Assembly (NCBI GenBank): GCA_964536265.1
Contig: CAZHVV010000002.1
Location: forward strand, 1 to 64,000
Source of the DNA: JAPUDS01 sp964536265
Lineage (GTDB): Bacteria; Patescibacteriota; Saccharimonadia; Saccharimonadales; Saccharimonadaceae
Direction: 5' to 3'
DNA: 64,000 bases
The position numbers and the translations under genes were made by a program. The stretch's first letter is position 1, and each line of letters starts with the position of its first letter. This document shows positions 52,497-60,576 of this stretch, in pieces. The notes beneath the pieces are model-generated. The model searched no databases and was not told where the DNA came from. It saw only the letters and a list, made by a program, of their open reading frames with translations.

Positions 52497-53057
52497 TTAC
52501 TTCTGTCGCTCGAGGTAACTGCCATCGCGAGTATCAACTTTGATAACATCGCCAGTCTTGATAAATCCTGGCACTTTGATGACTTTTCCAGTCTCAAGTG
52601 TCGCGTCTTTCTGAATCGAACTTGTTGTATCGCCTTTGACTGCATTTTCAGTATACGTCACACTCAGAGCGATTGTTTTTGGTAGCTCAACACTAATTAC
52701 GCGCTCGCCAAAGAATTGCAGCTCGACCGAGTCACCCTCGCGCAAGTAATCACCCGCATCACCCATATCCTCATTTGGCAGCTGAAATTGCTCGAAACTC
52801 TCTGGGTCCATAAAGTAAAAATCTGTACTGTCATTGTAGAGATATTGTACTGTTTTAGTGTTCACCTCGGCTCGCTCAATCTTCTCAGCACCTTTGTAGG
52901 TTTTAGGGATAACAGCGCCGTTCACCAGGTTTTTCACTTTCACATTCACAATACTCCCACCGCGACCCATAACTTTCTGGTTATAGTCGACGACACGATA
53001 CGGTTGGCCGTCAATCTGGATGATTGTGCCTTTTTTGAGATCTGTTGGTGAATACAT
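52497..53057 (-). CDS. efp: Elongation factor P with Arg32
   Basis: A 186-residue three-domain factor that helps ribosomes through polyproline. The tip of domain I reads VMGRGGSI with Arg32 where E. coli has a lysine that is beta-lysylated. Arg32 is the position that is rhamnosylated by EarP in some proteobacteria; no EarP gene is in the window and the flanking residues differ. It is 3 nt downstream of rpsR. The window has several proline-rich proteins that would need EF-P. Confidence 0.95.
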   Translation of the reverse strand: MYSPTDLKKGTIIQIDGQPYRVVDYNQKVMGRGGSIVNVKVKNLVNGAVIPKTYKGAEKIERAEVNTKTVQYLYNDSTDFYFMDPESFEQFQLPNEDMGDAGDYLREGDSVELQFFGERVISVELPKTIALSVTYTENAVKGDTTSSIQKDATLETGKVIKVPGFIKTGDVIKVDTRDGSYLERQK

Positions 53058-53060
53058 GGA

Positions 53061-53261
53061 CTATCCCTGTGCGGTAAATGGCAATAATGCAAGGTGACGT
53101 GCACGCTTGATAGCTGTCGCAAGTGCACGTTGCTGTTTAGCGTTCAAACCAGTTTTGCTCGATGGCTCAATTCGTCCATAGCCGTCAACAAAACGTTGTA
53201 ACGTTTTTACGTCTTTGTAGTCGAAATAGTTCGGAACATCTTTCTTAAATCGTCGTGGCAT
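53061..53261 (-). CDS. rpsR: 30S ribosomal protein S18
   Basis: A 66-residue basic protein with FDYKDVKTLQRFVDGYGRIEPSSKTGLNAKQQRALATAIKRAR, typical of S18. It forms a heterodimer with S6 on the 30S platform. Lies in the classical rpsF-ssb-rpsR order. Confidence 0.96.
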   Translation of the reverse strand: MPRRFKKDVPNYFDYKDVKTLQRFVDGYGRIEPSSKTGLNAKQQRALATAIKRARHLALLPFTAQG

Positions 53262-53343
53262 ATGTTATATCTCCGTCTGAGACGAGACCTTGGGTGTTAT
53301 GCCTAGGAATCATCTCACTCATTAAAAATTACTAGTTAGTGTA

Positions 53344-53796
53344 TTAGAAAGGAATTTCAGACAGGTCAATTGGCTTGTCATCAATTACTTCGTCGGGTGC
53401 TGGAGCGGAAGCTTGATTGCGTGGTGCGCTACTTGTGCGAGGAGCGCCGTCGCCACCACCTGCACCGTCGCCAATGAAGTTAAAATCTTCAACAACAACT
53501 TCAACTTTGCTGCGCTTACCACCGGTTTCTTTATCTTCCCAGCTGCTTTGCTCAAGCCGTCCGCTGACCAAGAGGCCGCGACCTTTTTGAACATATTGTG
53601 CAATGATTTCACCTGGTTTTCCCCAAGCGACACAGTCGATAAAGCTCACTGCTTCTTGCGTCTGACCATCGGCACCGCGCCATGAGCGATTAACCGCAAG
53701 GCCAAAACGCGTTACGGTTTGTCCACCGTTCGTGGTGCGTGTTTCTGGATCACGGGTAAGGTTACCCATCAGAACAACTTTGTTAAACCCCTTCAT
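53344..53796 (-). CDS. ssb: Single-stranded DNA-binding protein
   Basis: A 150-residue protein with an OB fold (MKGFNKVVLMGNLTRDPETRTTNGG; SFIDCVAWGKPGEIIAQYVQKG) in residues 1-105, a Gly/Ala/Pro-rich linker, and the acidic tail DLSEIPF that binds repair and replication partners. It has AGGAGG upstream and lies between rpsF and rpsR. Confidence 0.96.
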   Translation of the reverse strand: MKGFNKVVLMGNLTRDPETRTTNGGQTVTRFGLAVNRSWRGADGQTQEAVSFIDCVAWGKPGEIIAQYVQKGRGLLVSGRLEQSSWEDKETGGKRSKVEVVVEDFNFIGDGAGGGDGAPRTSSAPRNQASAPAPDEVIDDKPIDLSEIPF

Positions 53797-53813
53797 CTTT
53801 CATATCCTCCTGG

Positions 53814-54158
53814 TTATTGCTCTTCTTTGACAGCGCTGCTTTTCTCAGCCTCTTCGGCTTTAAGAGCGCGAATCTTCTCATCAACGCTAACGAGTAGGTA
53901 GCGTATCACTTCATCAGTGATATTAAGCGTACTCTGAACCTTAGCGTTCGCCTCAGCTGGCAGCATAATTTCAAAATAGACGTAGACACCAAAGTCTTCG
54001 CCATTGATTGCATACGCAAGCCGTTTTTTGCCCCAATTGTCTTCAGAGACAATAGTGCCTTTATTTTGCGTGACGATATCACGCACCTTCTTGAGCGCTG
54101 GCTCGATGTCAGCTTCAAGATCTGGATGAATAAGTACGGTTAGTTCGTACTCCCGCAT
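53814..54158 (-). CDS. rpsF: 30S ribosomal protein S6
   Basis: A 114-residue protein starting MREYELTVLIHPDLEADIE, typical of S6. The start at 54158 follows AGGAGG; an open frame extends to 54254 but begins inside the promoter. The leader contains a hairpin (GCGGCTGGTGAGCCGC) like the S6-S18 autoregulatory site, though this was not checked in detail. First gene of rpsF-ssb-rpsR-efp. Confidence 0.96.
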   Translation of the reverse strand: MREYELTVLIHPDLEADIEPALKKVRDIVTQNKGTIVSEDNWGKKRLAYAINGEDFGVYVYFEIMLPAEANAKVQSTLNITDEVIRYLLVSVDEKIRALKAEEAEKSSAVKEEQ

Positions 54159-54225
54159 AGTGCTTCCTCCTGTGGATCCTTTTACGGAGCGGCTCACCAG
54201 CCGCAGGTTGTAATGTGTAATGCAT

Positions 54226-54254
54226 AGTATAACAGAGACAACGTCATGTGACAA
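54226..54254 (-). promoter_or_regulatory. rpsF operon promoter
   Basis: Minus strand TTGTCA (54249-54254), 17-nt spacer ending in TGT, TATACT (54226-54231). Leader of ~60 nt with a stable hairpin at about 54184-54203. Confidence 0.7.
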
Positions 54255-54260
54255 GGCGTA

Positions 54261-55964
54261 CTAGACGTCTTGGATTTGCATCGGTACTTCGACGCCACCC
54301 ATAGCTGCCCACTCGGCTTGGGGTATTACTGTAACAGTCATAGTATCGGTCGCAGTCAGTAGACCGTCATCAGCCGTCGCCTCAAAAGTTAACGTAGTAC
54401 CACTTCGTGTCGCAGGCGCCTCGAAAGTTCGAGAATTACCGGTACCTGACAGTGTTACTGTAGGACTGCCTAACGTCTGCACCCAACTAACTGTCGGTGT
54501 CGTACCGTCAGGGTCTGACGGAATCGCTGTAAGTGTTACAGTAGCATACGGGCGAATATCAGCTTGGTCACCACCAGCATTGACCGTTGGTGCTTGATTT
54601 GCACCTGCCGAAACAGGTGGAATTTCGTCTGTTGAACCGGTAGCAAATGCAAGTTCATCGAGGTGAATCGCAAAGCCGTCAGAGCCTGTAACAGGCTTAC
54701 CTGCTTGGGCACTGTCGACATCAAGGGTCGTTCCAGCATTCACGTTTGATGCTGAATAGGAATCGATTAGGTTATCTGTATTATCATACAGCTGTCCGGC
54801 AATGAATCCAGCAGTTGTTGATGCATTCGGTGTCGCCTGCAACTGGAGACGATAGATAGTGTTGAGGGCAAGTGGTGTATTTGAGTTAAAGTTTTTAAGG
54901 CCCGTCCCGACACTATTTTGGATACTAAGAACTCCAGTTGAGCTGACGGTAAACATAGCTATATTGGCTGTCGAAGAACGCAGACGAAAAAAGGCACCTC
55001 CAACCGTAGGGTATGAAGGAAGACGGAAATAGACCTGTGCAGTACCTGATACATCGGAAGTATTTGAGAGCACCATGTTGAACGTATCATTCAACATACC
55101 TGTTATATATGCACCCTTACCTCCGCGTAAGGCGGCCGCAGAAGTATATACACCGTCCCCACCAGCGGCACTAATAATACCACTGAGCGCGTCGCCACCA
55201 GACGATGTGCTATTCGCAGCCGAGATAGTCACGCCTTCAGTGCCATTATTGAATGTTTGACGTTTGAGGTTTGGTAGACCCCCTCCACCCCCTCCACCCC
55301 CTGTAACAGGTGTTATTTCGGCAACCGTACCCGTATCAAACCCAAGCTCGTCGAATTGCATATCAAATCCGTCGGACCCTACCACTGGCTTGCCCGCTTG
55401 CGCTGTTTGTACGTTGAGCGTCGTCCCAGCGTTTACATTGGATGCTGAGTACGAGTCAATCAGTACATCACTATCATCGTAGAGTTGCCCTGCGATATAA
55501 CCGGCCGTCGTAGAGGCATTAGGGGTTGCCTGTAGCTGGAGCCTGTAGATTGTGTTCAGCGCAAGTGGAGTGTTTGAATTAAAGTTTTTAAGGCCAACTC
55601 CTGCACTGTTTTGTATGCTCACAACCCCTGTTGTCCCCATAGTAAACATCGCGATATTGCCTACGGATGAACGAAGACGAAAAAAGGCACCACCAACAGA
55701 AGGATACGCAAGTATTCTAAAATATACCTGTGCTGAACCGGATACATCTGACGTATTTGAGAGTGACATAGAAAATGTATCGTTCAGTATGCCAGTAACA
55801 TGCGCGCCCGCGGTGCCCCGTAGCCCAGCCGCAATATCGTATACACCATCGCCGGTACCGGCTTGAACAATCTGGCTTAGAGAATCACCAGAGGTGCCGC
55901 TGTTAGCGGTACTGATTGTTACGCCCTGGGTACCGTTATCGAATGTTTGTCGTTTTAGTGCCAT
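54261..55964 (-). CDS. Tandem-repeat beta-sandwich protein with Ig/PKD-like domain
   Basis: A 567-residue protein made of two near-identical ~215-residue units (3-217 and 233-447), each with LKRQTF..GT.GVTIS at the start and SDGF...DEL.F at the end. A poly-Gly linker (222-229) joins them, and a PKD/Ig-like domain (about 457-550) follows. The units look like jelly-roll (LamG-like) glycan-binding folds. No signal peptide, sorting signal or membrane helix is visible, as in phage structural proteins. AGGAG lies 9 nt before the ATG. It is 15 nt after the beta-helix gene and likely co-transcribed. Confidence 0.65.
   Translation of the reverse strand: MALKRQTFDNGTQGVTISTANSGTSGDSLSQIVQAGTGDGVYDIAAGLRGTAGAHVTGILNDTFSMSLSNTSDVSGSAQVYFRILAYPSVGGAFFRLRSSVGNIAMFTMGTTGVVSIQNSAGVGLKNFNSNTPLALNTIYRLQLQATPNASTTAGYIAGQLYDDSDVLIDSYSASNVNAGTTLNVQTAQAGKPVVGSDGFDMQFDELGFDTGTVAEITPVTGGGGGGGGLPNLKRQTFNNGTEGVTISAANSTSSGGDALSGIISAAGGDGVYTSAAALRGGKGAYITGMLNDTFNMVLSNTSDVSGTAQVYFRLPSYPTVGGAFFRLRSSTANIAMFTVSSTGVLSIQNSVGTGLKNFNSNTPLALNTIYRLQLQATPNASTTAGFIAGQLYDNTDNLIDSYSASNVNAGTTLDVDSAQAGKPVTGSDGFAIHLDELAFATGSTDEIPPVSAGANQAPTVNAGGDQADIRPYATVTLTAIPSDPDGTTPTVSWVQTLGSPTVTLSGTGNSRTFEAPATRSGTTLTFEATADDGLLTATDTMTVTVIPQAEWAAMGGVEVPMQIQDV
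54624..55268 (-). repeat. Second copy of the ~645-nt internal repeat
   Basis: Corresponds to protein residues 233-447 of the tandem-repeat protein and matches the unit at 55314-55958. Some blocks, such as the 17-mer in both copies around AATTAAAGTTTTTAAGG, are identical at DNA level, so the duplication is not ancient or is under gene conversion. Confidence 0.8.
55314..55958 (-). repeat. First copy of the ~645-nt internal repeat
   Basis: Corresponds to protein residues 3-217; partner of the unit at 54624-55268. Confidence 0.8.
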
Positions 55965-55979
55965 GCTTTAAACTCCTAA

Positions 55980-57170
55980 TTATGGAACAGCTACTAAGTC
56001 TACCCTATGGCGTACTGGATTGCCGGCAATTGGTTGTGCGTCACCATACGTTGCCGCGACATTCGCACTCGCATCCCATACATTTCCGTTCGTGTCATCA
56101 AATACACCGCCAGCTGAGTGCTGAACGCCGTTAATGATACAGTTAGAGTCATATCGTACTGGATAATACAGCTGTGAACTACCCCAGTTTCGTGGAGTGC
56201 CACCAAAAATATTGTCTTCAAAGGTAACCGTATCGACTATTGATTTGCCTATACTTTCTTCGGGCAAGACCGAGGCGCCTCGATCGGACATAAGCTTAAA
56301 GCCGTGATCAAAGTTCCACAGCCAGTTACGGCGATACGTGAGGTTACTGATATGGAAATAGGCTGAGTGCTGCCCAAGGAAAATCTGGCCTTGTTGTGCC
56401 CCCTTGTTGGCATCTGTGCCTGAATTTGGCGGGTTTGCGATAAGTGGAGTAACCCCGTTGCCGGTAGCCAGCGTAAAATTCATCCAGTTTGCATCGAGCA
56501 CACAGTTGGCTGGGTTAAGGACATTATATTTTGCACCTTGCCAGAAACAACCATCAATAGTAACGCTCGTACCGCTCCCCCACTGAATACCATCATTATG
56601 CGTACCATCGCCGTGGCCATTTGGCGCAGCATCACGGTCATCATTGAACCACGCTAGATATCCAATCCAGCAGCCCTCAAGCGTAACCACCACTGGCTGT
56701 GCATTGGAGTTGTATATACCGATACCATCAACTGTTTTCGTAATTGCACATCGATACGCCGTAAAGTGATGTCCATATATGCCGTTATACCTGTCCCCGG
56801 GACTACTCGGCTCAAATTCACAATGCTCAAAATATGTTCCTTGACCGGAAGCGGACATACAATATACCAAACCGCCCCCATTGTCACCACTATAGCTAAA
56901 GGTAAAACGACAGTTTATGAACGATTGATTTGGCTGTGTAATTGATAGGGAGAAGGGAATATTGAGGTTTTGGTGCACAGCTCCATTTGCTTGCGTTATT
57001 GAGCCGACAGTTGTACGTGTCACATTATAAAGACAGCCCACATTGTTGAGTGAGTTGTTGGTGCCTCGCCAGACTGGCATTGTTGTCCCAAGGGTAAACG
57101 TGTCGAGAGAGCGATCTGCTAGACCTAACTTTTTTTCTGCGCCATTCAGCACGTACCAATTCTCCGCCAT
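55980..57170 (-). CDS. Right-handed beta-helix protein, phage tail-like
   Basis: A 396-residue protein whose middle (about 75-350) shows the repeated hydrophobic pattern of a parallel beta-helix (FINCRFTFSYSG, YFEHCEFEPSS, AYRCAITKTVDGIGIYNS, VTLEGCWIGYL, VTIDGCFWQGAKY). Such folds occur in pectate-lyase-like enzymes and phage tail spikes. No signal peptide is present. A TATAAT box about 50 nt upstream and GGGAGA ribosome site drive it. Together with its neighbours it looks like a tail-fibre module; polysaccharide binding or cleavage is a guess. Confidence 0.65.
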   Translation of the reverse strand: MAENWYVLNGAEKKLGLADRSLDTFTLGTTMPVWRGTNNSLNNVGCLYNVTRTTVGSITQANGAVHQNLNIPFSLSITQPNQSFINCRFTFSYSGDNGGGLVYCMSASGQGTYFEHCEFEPSSPGDRYNGIYGHHFTAYRCAITKTVDGIGIYNSNAQPVVVTLEGCWIGYLAWFNDDRDAAPNGHGDGTHNDGIQWGSGTSVTIDGCFWQGAKYNVLNPANCVLDANWMNFTLATGNGVTPLIANPPNSGTDANKGAQQGQIFLGQHSAYFHISNLTYRRNWLWNFDHGFKLMSDRGASVLPEESIGKSIVDTVTFEDNIFGGTPRNWGSSQLYYPVRYDSNCIINGVQHSAGGVFDDTNGNVWDASANVAATYGDAQPIAGNPVRHRVDLVAVP

Positions 57171-57287
57171 CGACTCTCCCTCTTTGCCTTCTTCGATACT
57201 ATATGTTCATATTATAACAGCTTGCAGCAAGTATGGTATTATTAAGCATAAGAAAATACGCCTAATATCCTAAGAGGAGAACAACGT

Positions 57288-57713
57288 ATGGCATTTGACG
57301 GAAGCGGTAGCTCAACGGTTAACTCAGCGAACGATGTCTTTATTAGCGGAATAGCCAATGGAGACGTGCTGGAATACAACAATGGAACTGCAAAATGGAA
57401 TAACCAGCTCCTCTCTGAGCGCGTCCAAGATATTGTTGGCGCGGCTGTAGTTGCTGGAACTAATATGACCGTAACGTATAACGACACTGCCGGAACAGTT
57501 ACGCTCGATGCTACTGGTGGCACTCCAACATATGCAAACCTGCCCGCTGGCTCAACCGTCACTGTGAGCAAATCCGGCACGTGGCCTGCTCGACCTACTT
57601 CTCGTACCGATATCGTCGTGCAATGGAAGGGCCCTGACCCTTCGCCAAGCATTGTCAGCTCTGGCACTGGCGGTATGATGGACAACGTCGATATCCGACT
57701 CATCACACCATAG
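57288..57713 (+). CDS. Phage tail-fibre-like protein
   Basis: A 141-residue protein with DVLEYNNGTAKWNNQLLSERVQDIVGAAVVAGTNMTVTYNDTAGTVTLDA-type repeats typical of actinophage minor tail and fibre proteins (no sequence search done). AGGAG lies ~12 nt before the ATG, and an extended -10 (TGGTATTAT) lies near 57237. It is divergent from the beta-helix gene and convergent with ftsK. No other phage genes are visible. Confidence 0.65.
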   Translation: MAFDGSGSSTVNSANDVFISGIANGDVLEYNNGTAKWNNQLLSERVQDIVGAAVVAGTNMTVTYNDTAGTVTLDATGGTPTYANLPAGSTVTVSKSGTWPARPTSRTDIVVQWKGPDPSPSIVSSGTGGMMDNVDIRLITP

Positions 57714-57741
57714 TATAAAATTCACTTTACTTACTATCACT

Positions 57742-59964
57742 CTACCGCGGGATACCGTACTCGTCGGTCGTGTCATCACTCGCACCACCAAGATCATCAA
57801 GACTATTAATGAGAACTTCGCGTGGACGTGAACCTTCAGCTGGCCCAATAATCCCTTGTTCTTCCATTTCTTCAATCAAGCGTGCTGCGCGGCTATAGCC
57901 AATACGAAGTCGGCGTTGCAAGTACGATGTTGACGCTTTGCCGCCTTCAATCACGCAACGAACTGCGTCTTTATACATACTATCTTCCGAGCCTGAGTCG
58001 AAGTCCATAACAACACTTCCACGTCCACTGAGCTGAACGGGTTGTGAGATAATCTCGTCATCGTACTGTGGAGGACGCTGCATGCGTAAGAATTCTGTCA
58101 CCTTCACCACTTCGTCGTCAGTTACCCAGGCACCCTGAATACGTTTCGGTTTGCTCATTTGCGGTGTCAGAAGCAACATGTCGCCCTGTCCAAGTAGTTT
58201 TTCAGCACCAATCTGGTCAAGAATCGTACGTGAGTCGACCTGACTGGCAACCGTGAAGGCAATACGAGCCGGAATATTCGCTTTAATAAGGCCAGTGATG
58301 ACGTCAACACTTGGACGTTGCGTTGCAAGCACTAAGTGGATACCGACAGCACGGGCTTTTTGTGCCAAACGAACAATCAATGCTTCGACGTCGCGAGCAG
58401 CTACCATCATAAGGTCAGCGAGCTCGTCGATAACGATGATAATATACGGCATCGCTTCTTCGCTCTTTTTCTGGTTGTAGCCCTTGATATCACGGACTTT
58501 TTCCTGAGCCAACAGGTCGTAGCGACGCTCCATCTCGTTTACCGCCCACTTCAGTGCACTGATACACTTCTCAGGCTCAGTGATGATTGGCGCCAACAGA
58601 TGCGGAATATCTTCATACGGTGCCATTTCAACCTGCTTCGGGTCGACGAGTATCAGGCGCATATCGGACGGGCTATTACGGTACAGCAAACTGTTGAGTA
58701 GCGTATTAATCATAACTGACTTACCTGAGCCGGTCTGGCCAGCAATCAGAAGATGAGGCATTTTGTTCAGCTCGCCGATGACGGCATCACCACCAATATC
58801 TTTACCTATAGCAAAACTCAACGGTTCAGTCGCATTTTGCCACTGTTGTGAGCTCAAAATACCGAACAGACGAACATCGGCTGCTTTTCGGTTCGGAACC
58901 TCAATACCAACGGCACGTTGACCCGGAATCGGTGCCTCAATACGCAGTGCTTGTGCAGCAAGATTAAGCGCAAGGTTGGTCTCGAGCGCTGAAATTCGTG
59001 ATAGCTTCACACCACTCGGTGGTCTGAGCGTATACTGTGTCACTTTCGGGCCAATGTTTGCGCCCTCCATCTCGACCTCAATATTGAACTCATAAAGTGT
59101 ATCTTTGATAATCTGCGCGTTGTGCTTTACGTCACCAGCATCGGCAGGATTCTGTTTTTTCTCAAGCAAGTCAAGACTTGGCCATTCCCAGTTAGGGTCA
59201 GTTGGGCTCGTGAGTGCAGCTTGGTCTTCAGCTAGTTTGTCCTGAGCAACACTGTTACGCATACTACTCAGACGGCTTGACCGTTTATCGTCCGATGCGT
59301 CGTGATGTACCGTTGGAACACCTTCGTTCAGTTTAAACTCACCAACAGCGCGGCTACCATCGAGTTCACGCGCCTTTTCTGCAATGGCGGCGTTATGTTC
59401 GAGCGTTGGGTTTTTTTCGCGACGAAAGAGATTGGCGATACTGTCGATAACCGCTCGCGGCGACACGCTGAGTACGAATAGGCTCGTGACCAGCGCGCCA
59501 AGTAACATAATAAGTGCACCAACTTGCGCATTAACGAGTGTCAGTACACCCTGCCCCATAAGCCAACCAGCGACACCGCCACCATTACCTGCTTGAGCAG
59601 TTGCGACATCCGTTGGATCTGCGCTCATAAGCTGCAGGAAACCCGCGACGAATAGCACGAAAAATACCGTCGCAACTGTGACGACGCCAGGAATTTTATT
59701 GTCTTCAGCTTGGAAAATCTGTACAGCTCGGAAAACGAGAAGAACTGGCAAGAGGTAGAGCGCCCATCCGAAAACGTAGAGGGTCGCGTCTTTGGTTGCG
59801 ACCGGGAAGACACCGCCAGTATTTAAAATACCGAGTACGAGCAAGAACGCCAGGATGATAAGTATAACTGCACCAACTTGTGGCCAAAAGCCATCCGGCA
59901 ATGAATGCTGTGGTTTAGTGACCTTTGTCTTTTTGCTGGATTTGCGAGATTTTTTCTTTGCCAT
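57742..59964 (-). CDS. ftsK: DNA translocase FtsK/SpoIIIE
   Basis: A 740-residue septal DNA pump. Four N-terminal membrane helices (about 25-185), a linker, the motor with Walker A GQTGSGKS near 410 and VIDELADLMMVA, and a C-terminal winged-helix gamma domain (DAVRCVIEGGKASTSYLQRRLRIGYSRAARLIE) that reads polarity sequences. It clears chromosomes from the septum and activates Xer recombination (a Xer gene is at 30866). The ATG is 11 nt from TATAAT, so nearly leaderless. Confidence 0.96.
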   Translation of the reverse strand: MAKKKSRKSSKKTKVTKPQHSLPDGFWPQVGAVILIILAFLLVLGILNTGGVFPVATKDATLYVFGWALYLLPVLLVFRAVQIFQAEDNKIPGVVTVATVFFVLFVAGFLQLMSADPTDVATAQAGNGGGVAGWLMGQGVLTLVNAQVGALIMLLGALVTSLFVLSVSPRAVIDSIANLFRREKNPTLEHNAAIAEKARELDGSRAVGEFKLNEGVPTVHHDASDDKRSSRLSSMRNSVAQDKLAEDQAALTSPTDPNWEWPSLDLLEKKQNPADAGDVKHNAQIIKDTLYEFNIEVEMEGANIGPKVTQYTLRPPSGVKLSRISALETNLALNLAAQALRIEAPIPGQRAVGIEVPNRKAADVRLFGILSSQQWQNATEPLSFAIGKDIGGDAVIGELNKMPHLLIAGQTGSGKSVMINTLLNSLLYRNSPSDMRLILVDPKQVEMAPYEDIPHLLAPIITEPEKCISALKWAVNEMERRYDLLAQEKVRDIKGYNQKKSEEAMPYIIIVIDELADLMMVAARDVEALIVRLAQKARAVGIHLVLATQRPSVDVITGLIKANIPARIAFTVASQVDSRTILDQIGAEKLLGQGDMLLLTPQMSKPKRIQGAWVTDDEVVKVTEFLRMQRPPQYDDEIISQPVQLSGRGSVVMDFDSGSEDSMYKDAVRCVIEGGKASTSYLQRRLRIGYSRAARLIEEMEEQGIIGPAEGSRPREVLINSLDDLGGASDDTTDEYGIPR

Positions 59965-60056
59965 AATCGTTTTCTATTATATGCCCCTGTTGCTACCCTG
60001 TCGAGGCAATTACTACTTTCCTATTGTAGCACAATTTGCAACGTTTTGCAATAGGC

Positions 60057-60419
60057 TTATGGCTGTTCTATACCAGTACTTGCTACCGCGGTTTTTCCCT
60101 TTGTTCGTAGTCGCTCACGTTTGTGGGCCAGGACGGAGGCTTCGCCTGCCGCTTTTTCATCAAGGTAGTCTGCGGTGCCCTCTGGACCCATTACGGCTGC
60201 AAATTTTCCAGCTGTCGGCAATTCACCCCTGACAGCCAATTGAGACCGTGAGCCCCATGTCTTATTAGCACGCTCAAGTCGGCGCTGCCGAATATGCTCT
60301 GCTTGTTCTCGCCTAGACTGCAGATAGTCAGCAAGTCCTCTGGGCCCTAGTATCAACGCAAACTTGTCTATCGTCGATACACGTTCATGTCGCTCTTTTC
60401 TTGAGTTTCGCTCTCCCAT
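60057..60419 (-). CDS. Small charged protein with internal duplication, function unknown
   Basis: A 120-residue basic protein. A short motif occurs twice: FALILGPRGLADYLQ (about 20-34) and FAAVMGPEGTADYLDE (about 73-88), each followed by a charged helical stretch. No known family. ATG 60419 is 9 nt from TATAGT (60429-60434) with no ribosome site. It lies between ftsK and RNase J, separate from both. Confidence 0.6.
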   Translation of the reverse strand: MGERNSRKERHERVSTIDKFALILGPRGLADYLQSRREQAEHIRQRRLERANKTWGSRSQLAVRGELPTAGKFAAVMGPEGTADYLDEKAAGEASVLAHKRERLRTKGKTAVASTGIEQP

Positions 60420-60500
60420 ATAACAAACACTATACCCCCACCATCTTGTTTTACAAAGATACTACGTGCTTTTCGGAAGAGCAGGAACGGTTTTTCGTGA

Positions 60501-60530
60501 AACGAAAAACGCGGATTTACTCCGCGAGTT
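60501..60530 (-). terminator. RNase J terminator
   Basis: Minus strand CGCGGAGTAAATCCGCG followed by TTTTT, downstream of the RNase J stop; an upstream stem (CCGCAGCTTTCAGCTGCCGG) also lies in 60540-60562. Confidence 0.8.
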
Positions 60531-60576
60531 TCGATGAGAAACCGGCAGCTGAAAGCTGCGGGTGTCTCATTCCTCT

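Noticed and set aside
54624..55958. Frameshifted or duplicated gene pair instead of one tandem-repeat protein.
   Set aside because: The frame is open throughout, the linker is a clean poly-Gly hinge and a different C-terminal Ig-like domain follows, so it is one gene with an internal duplication.
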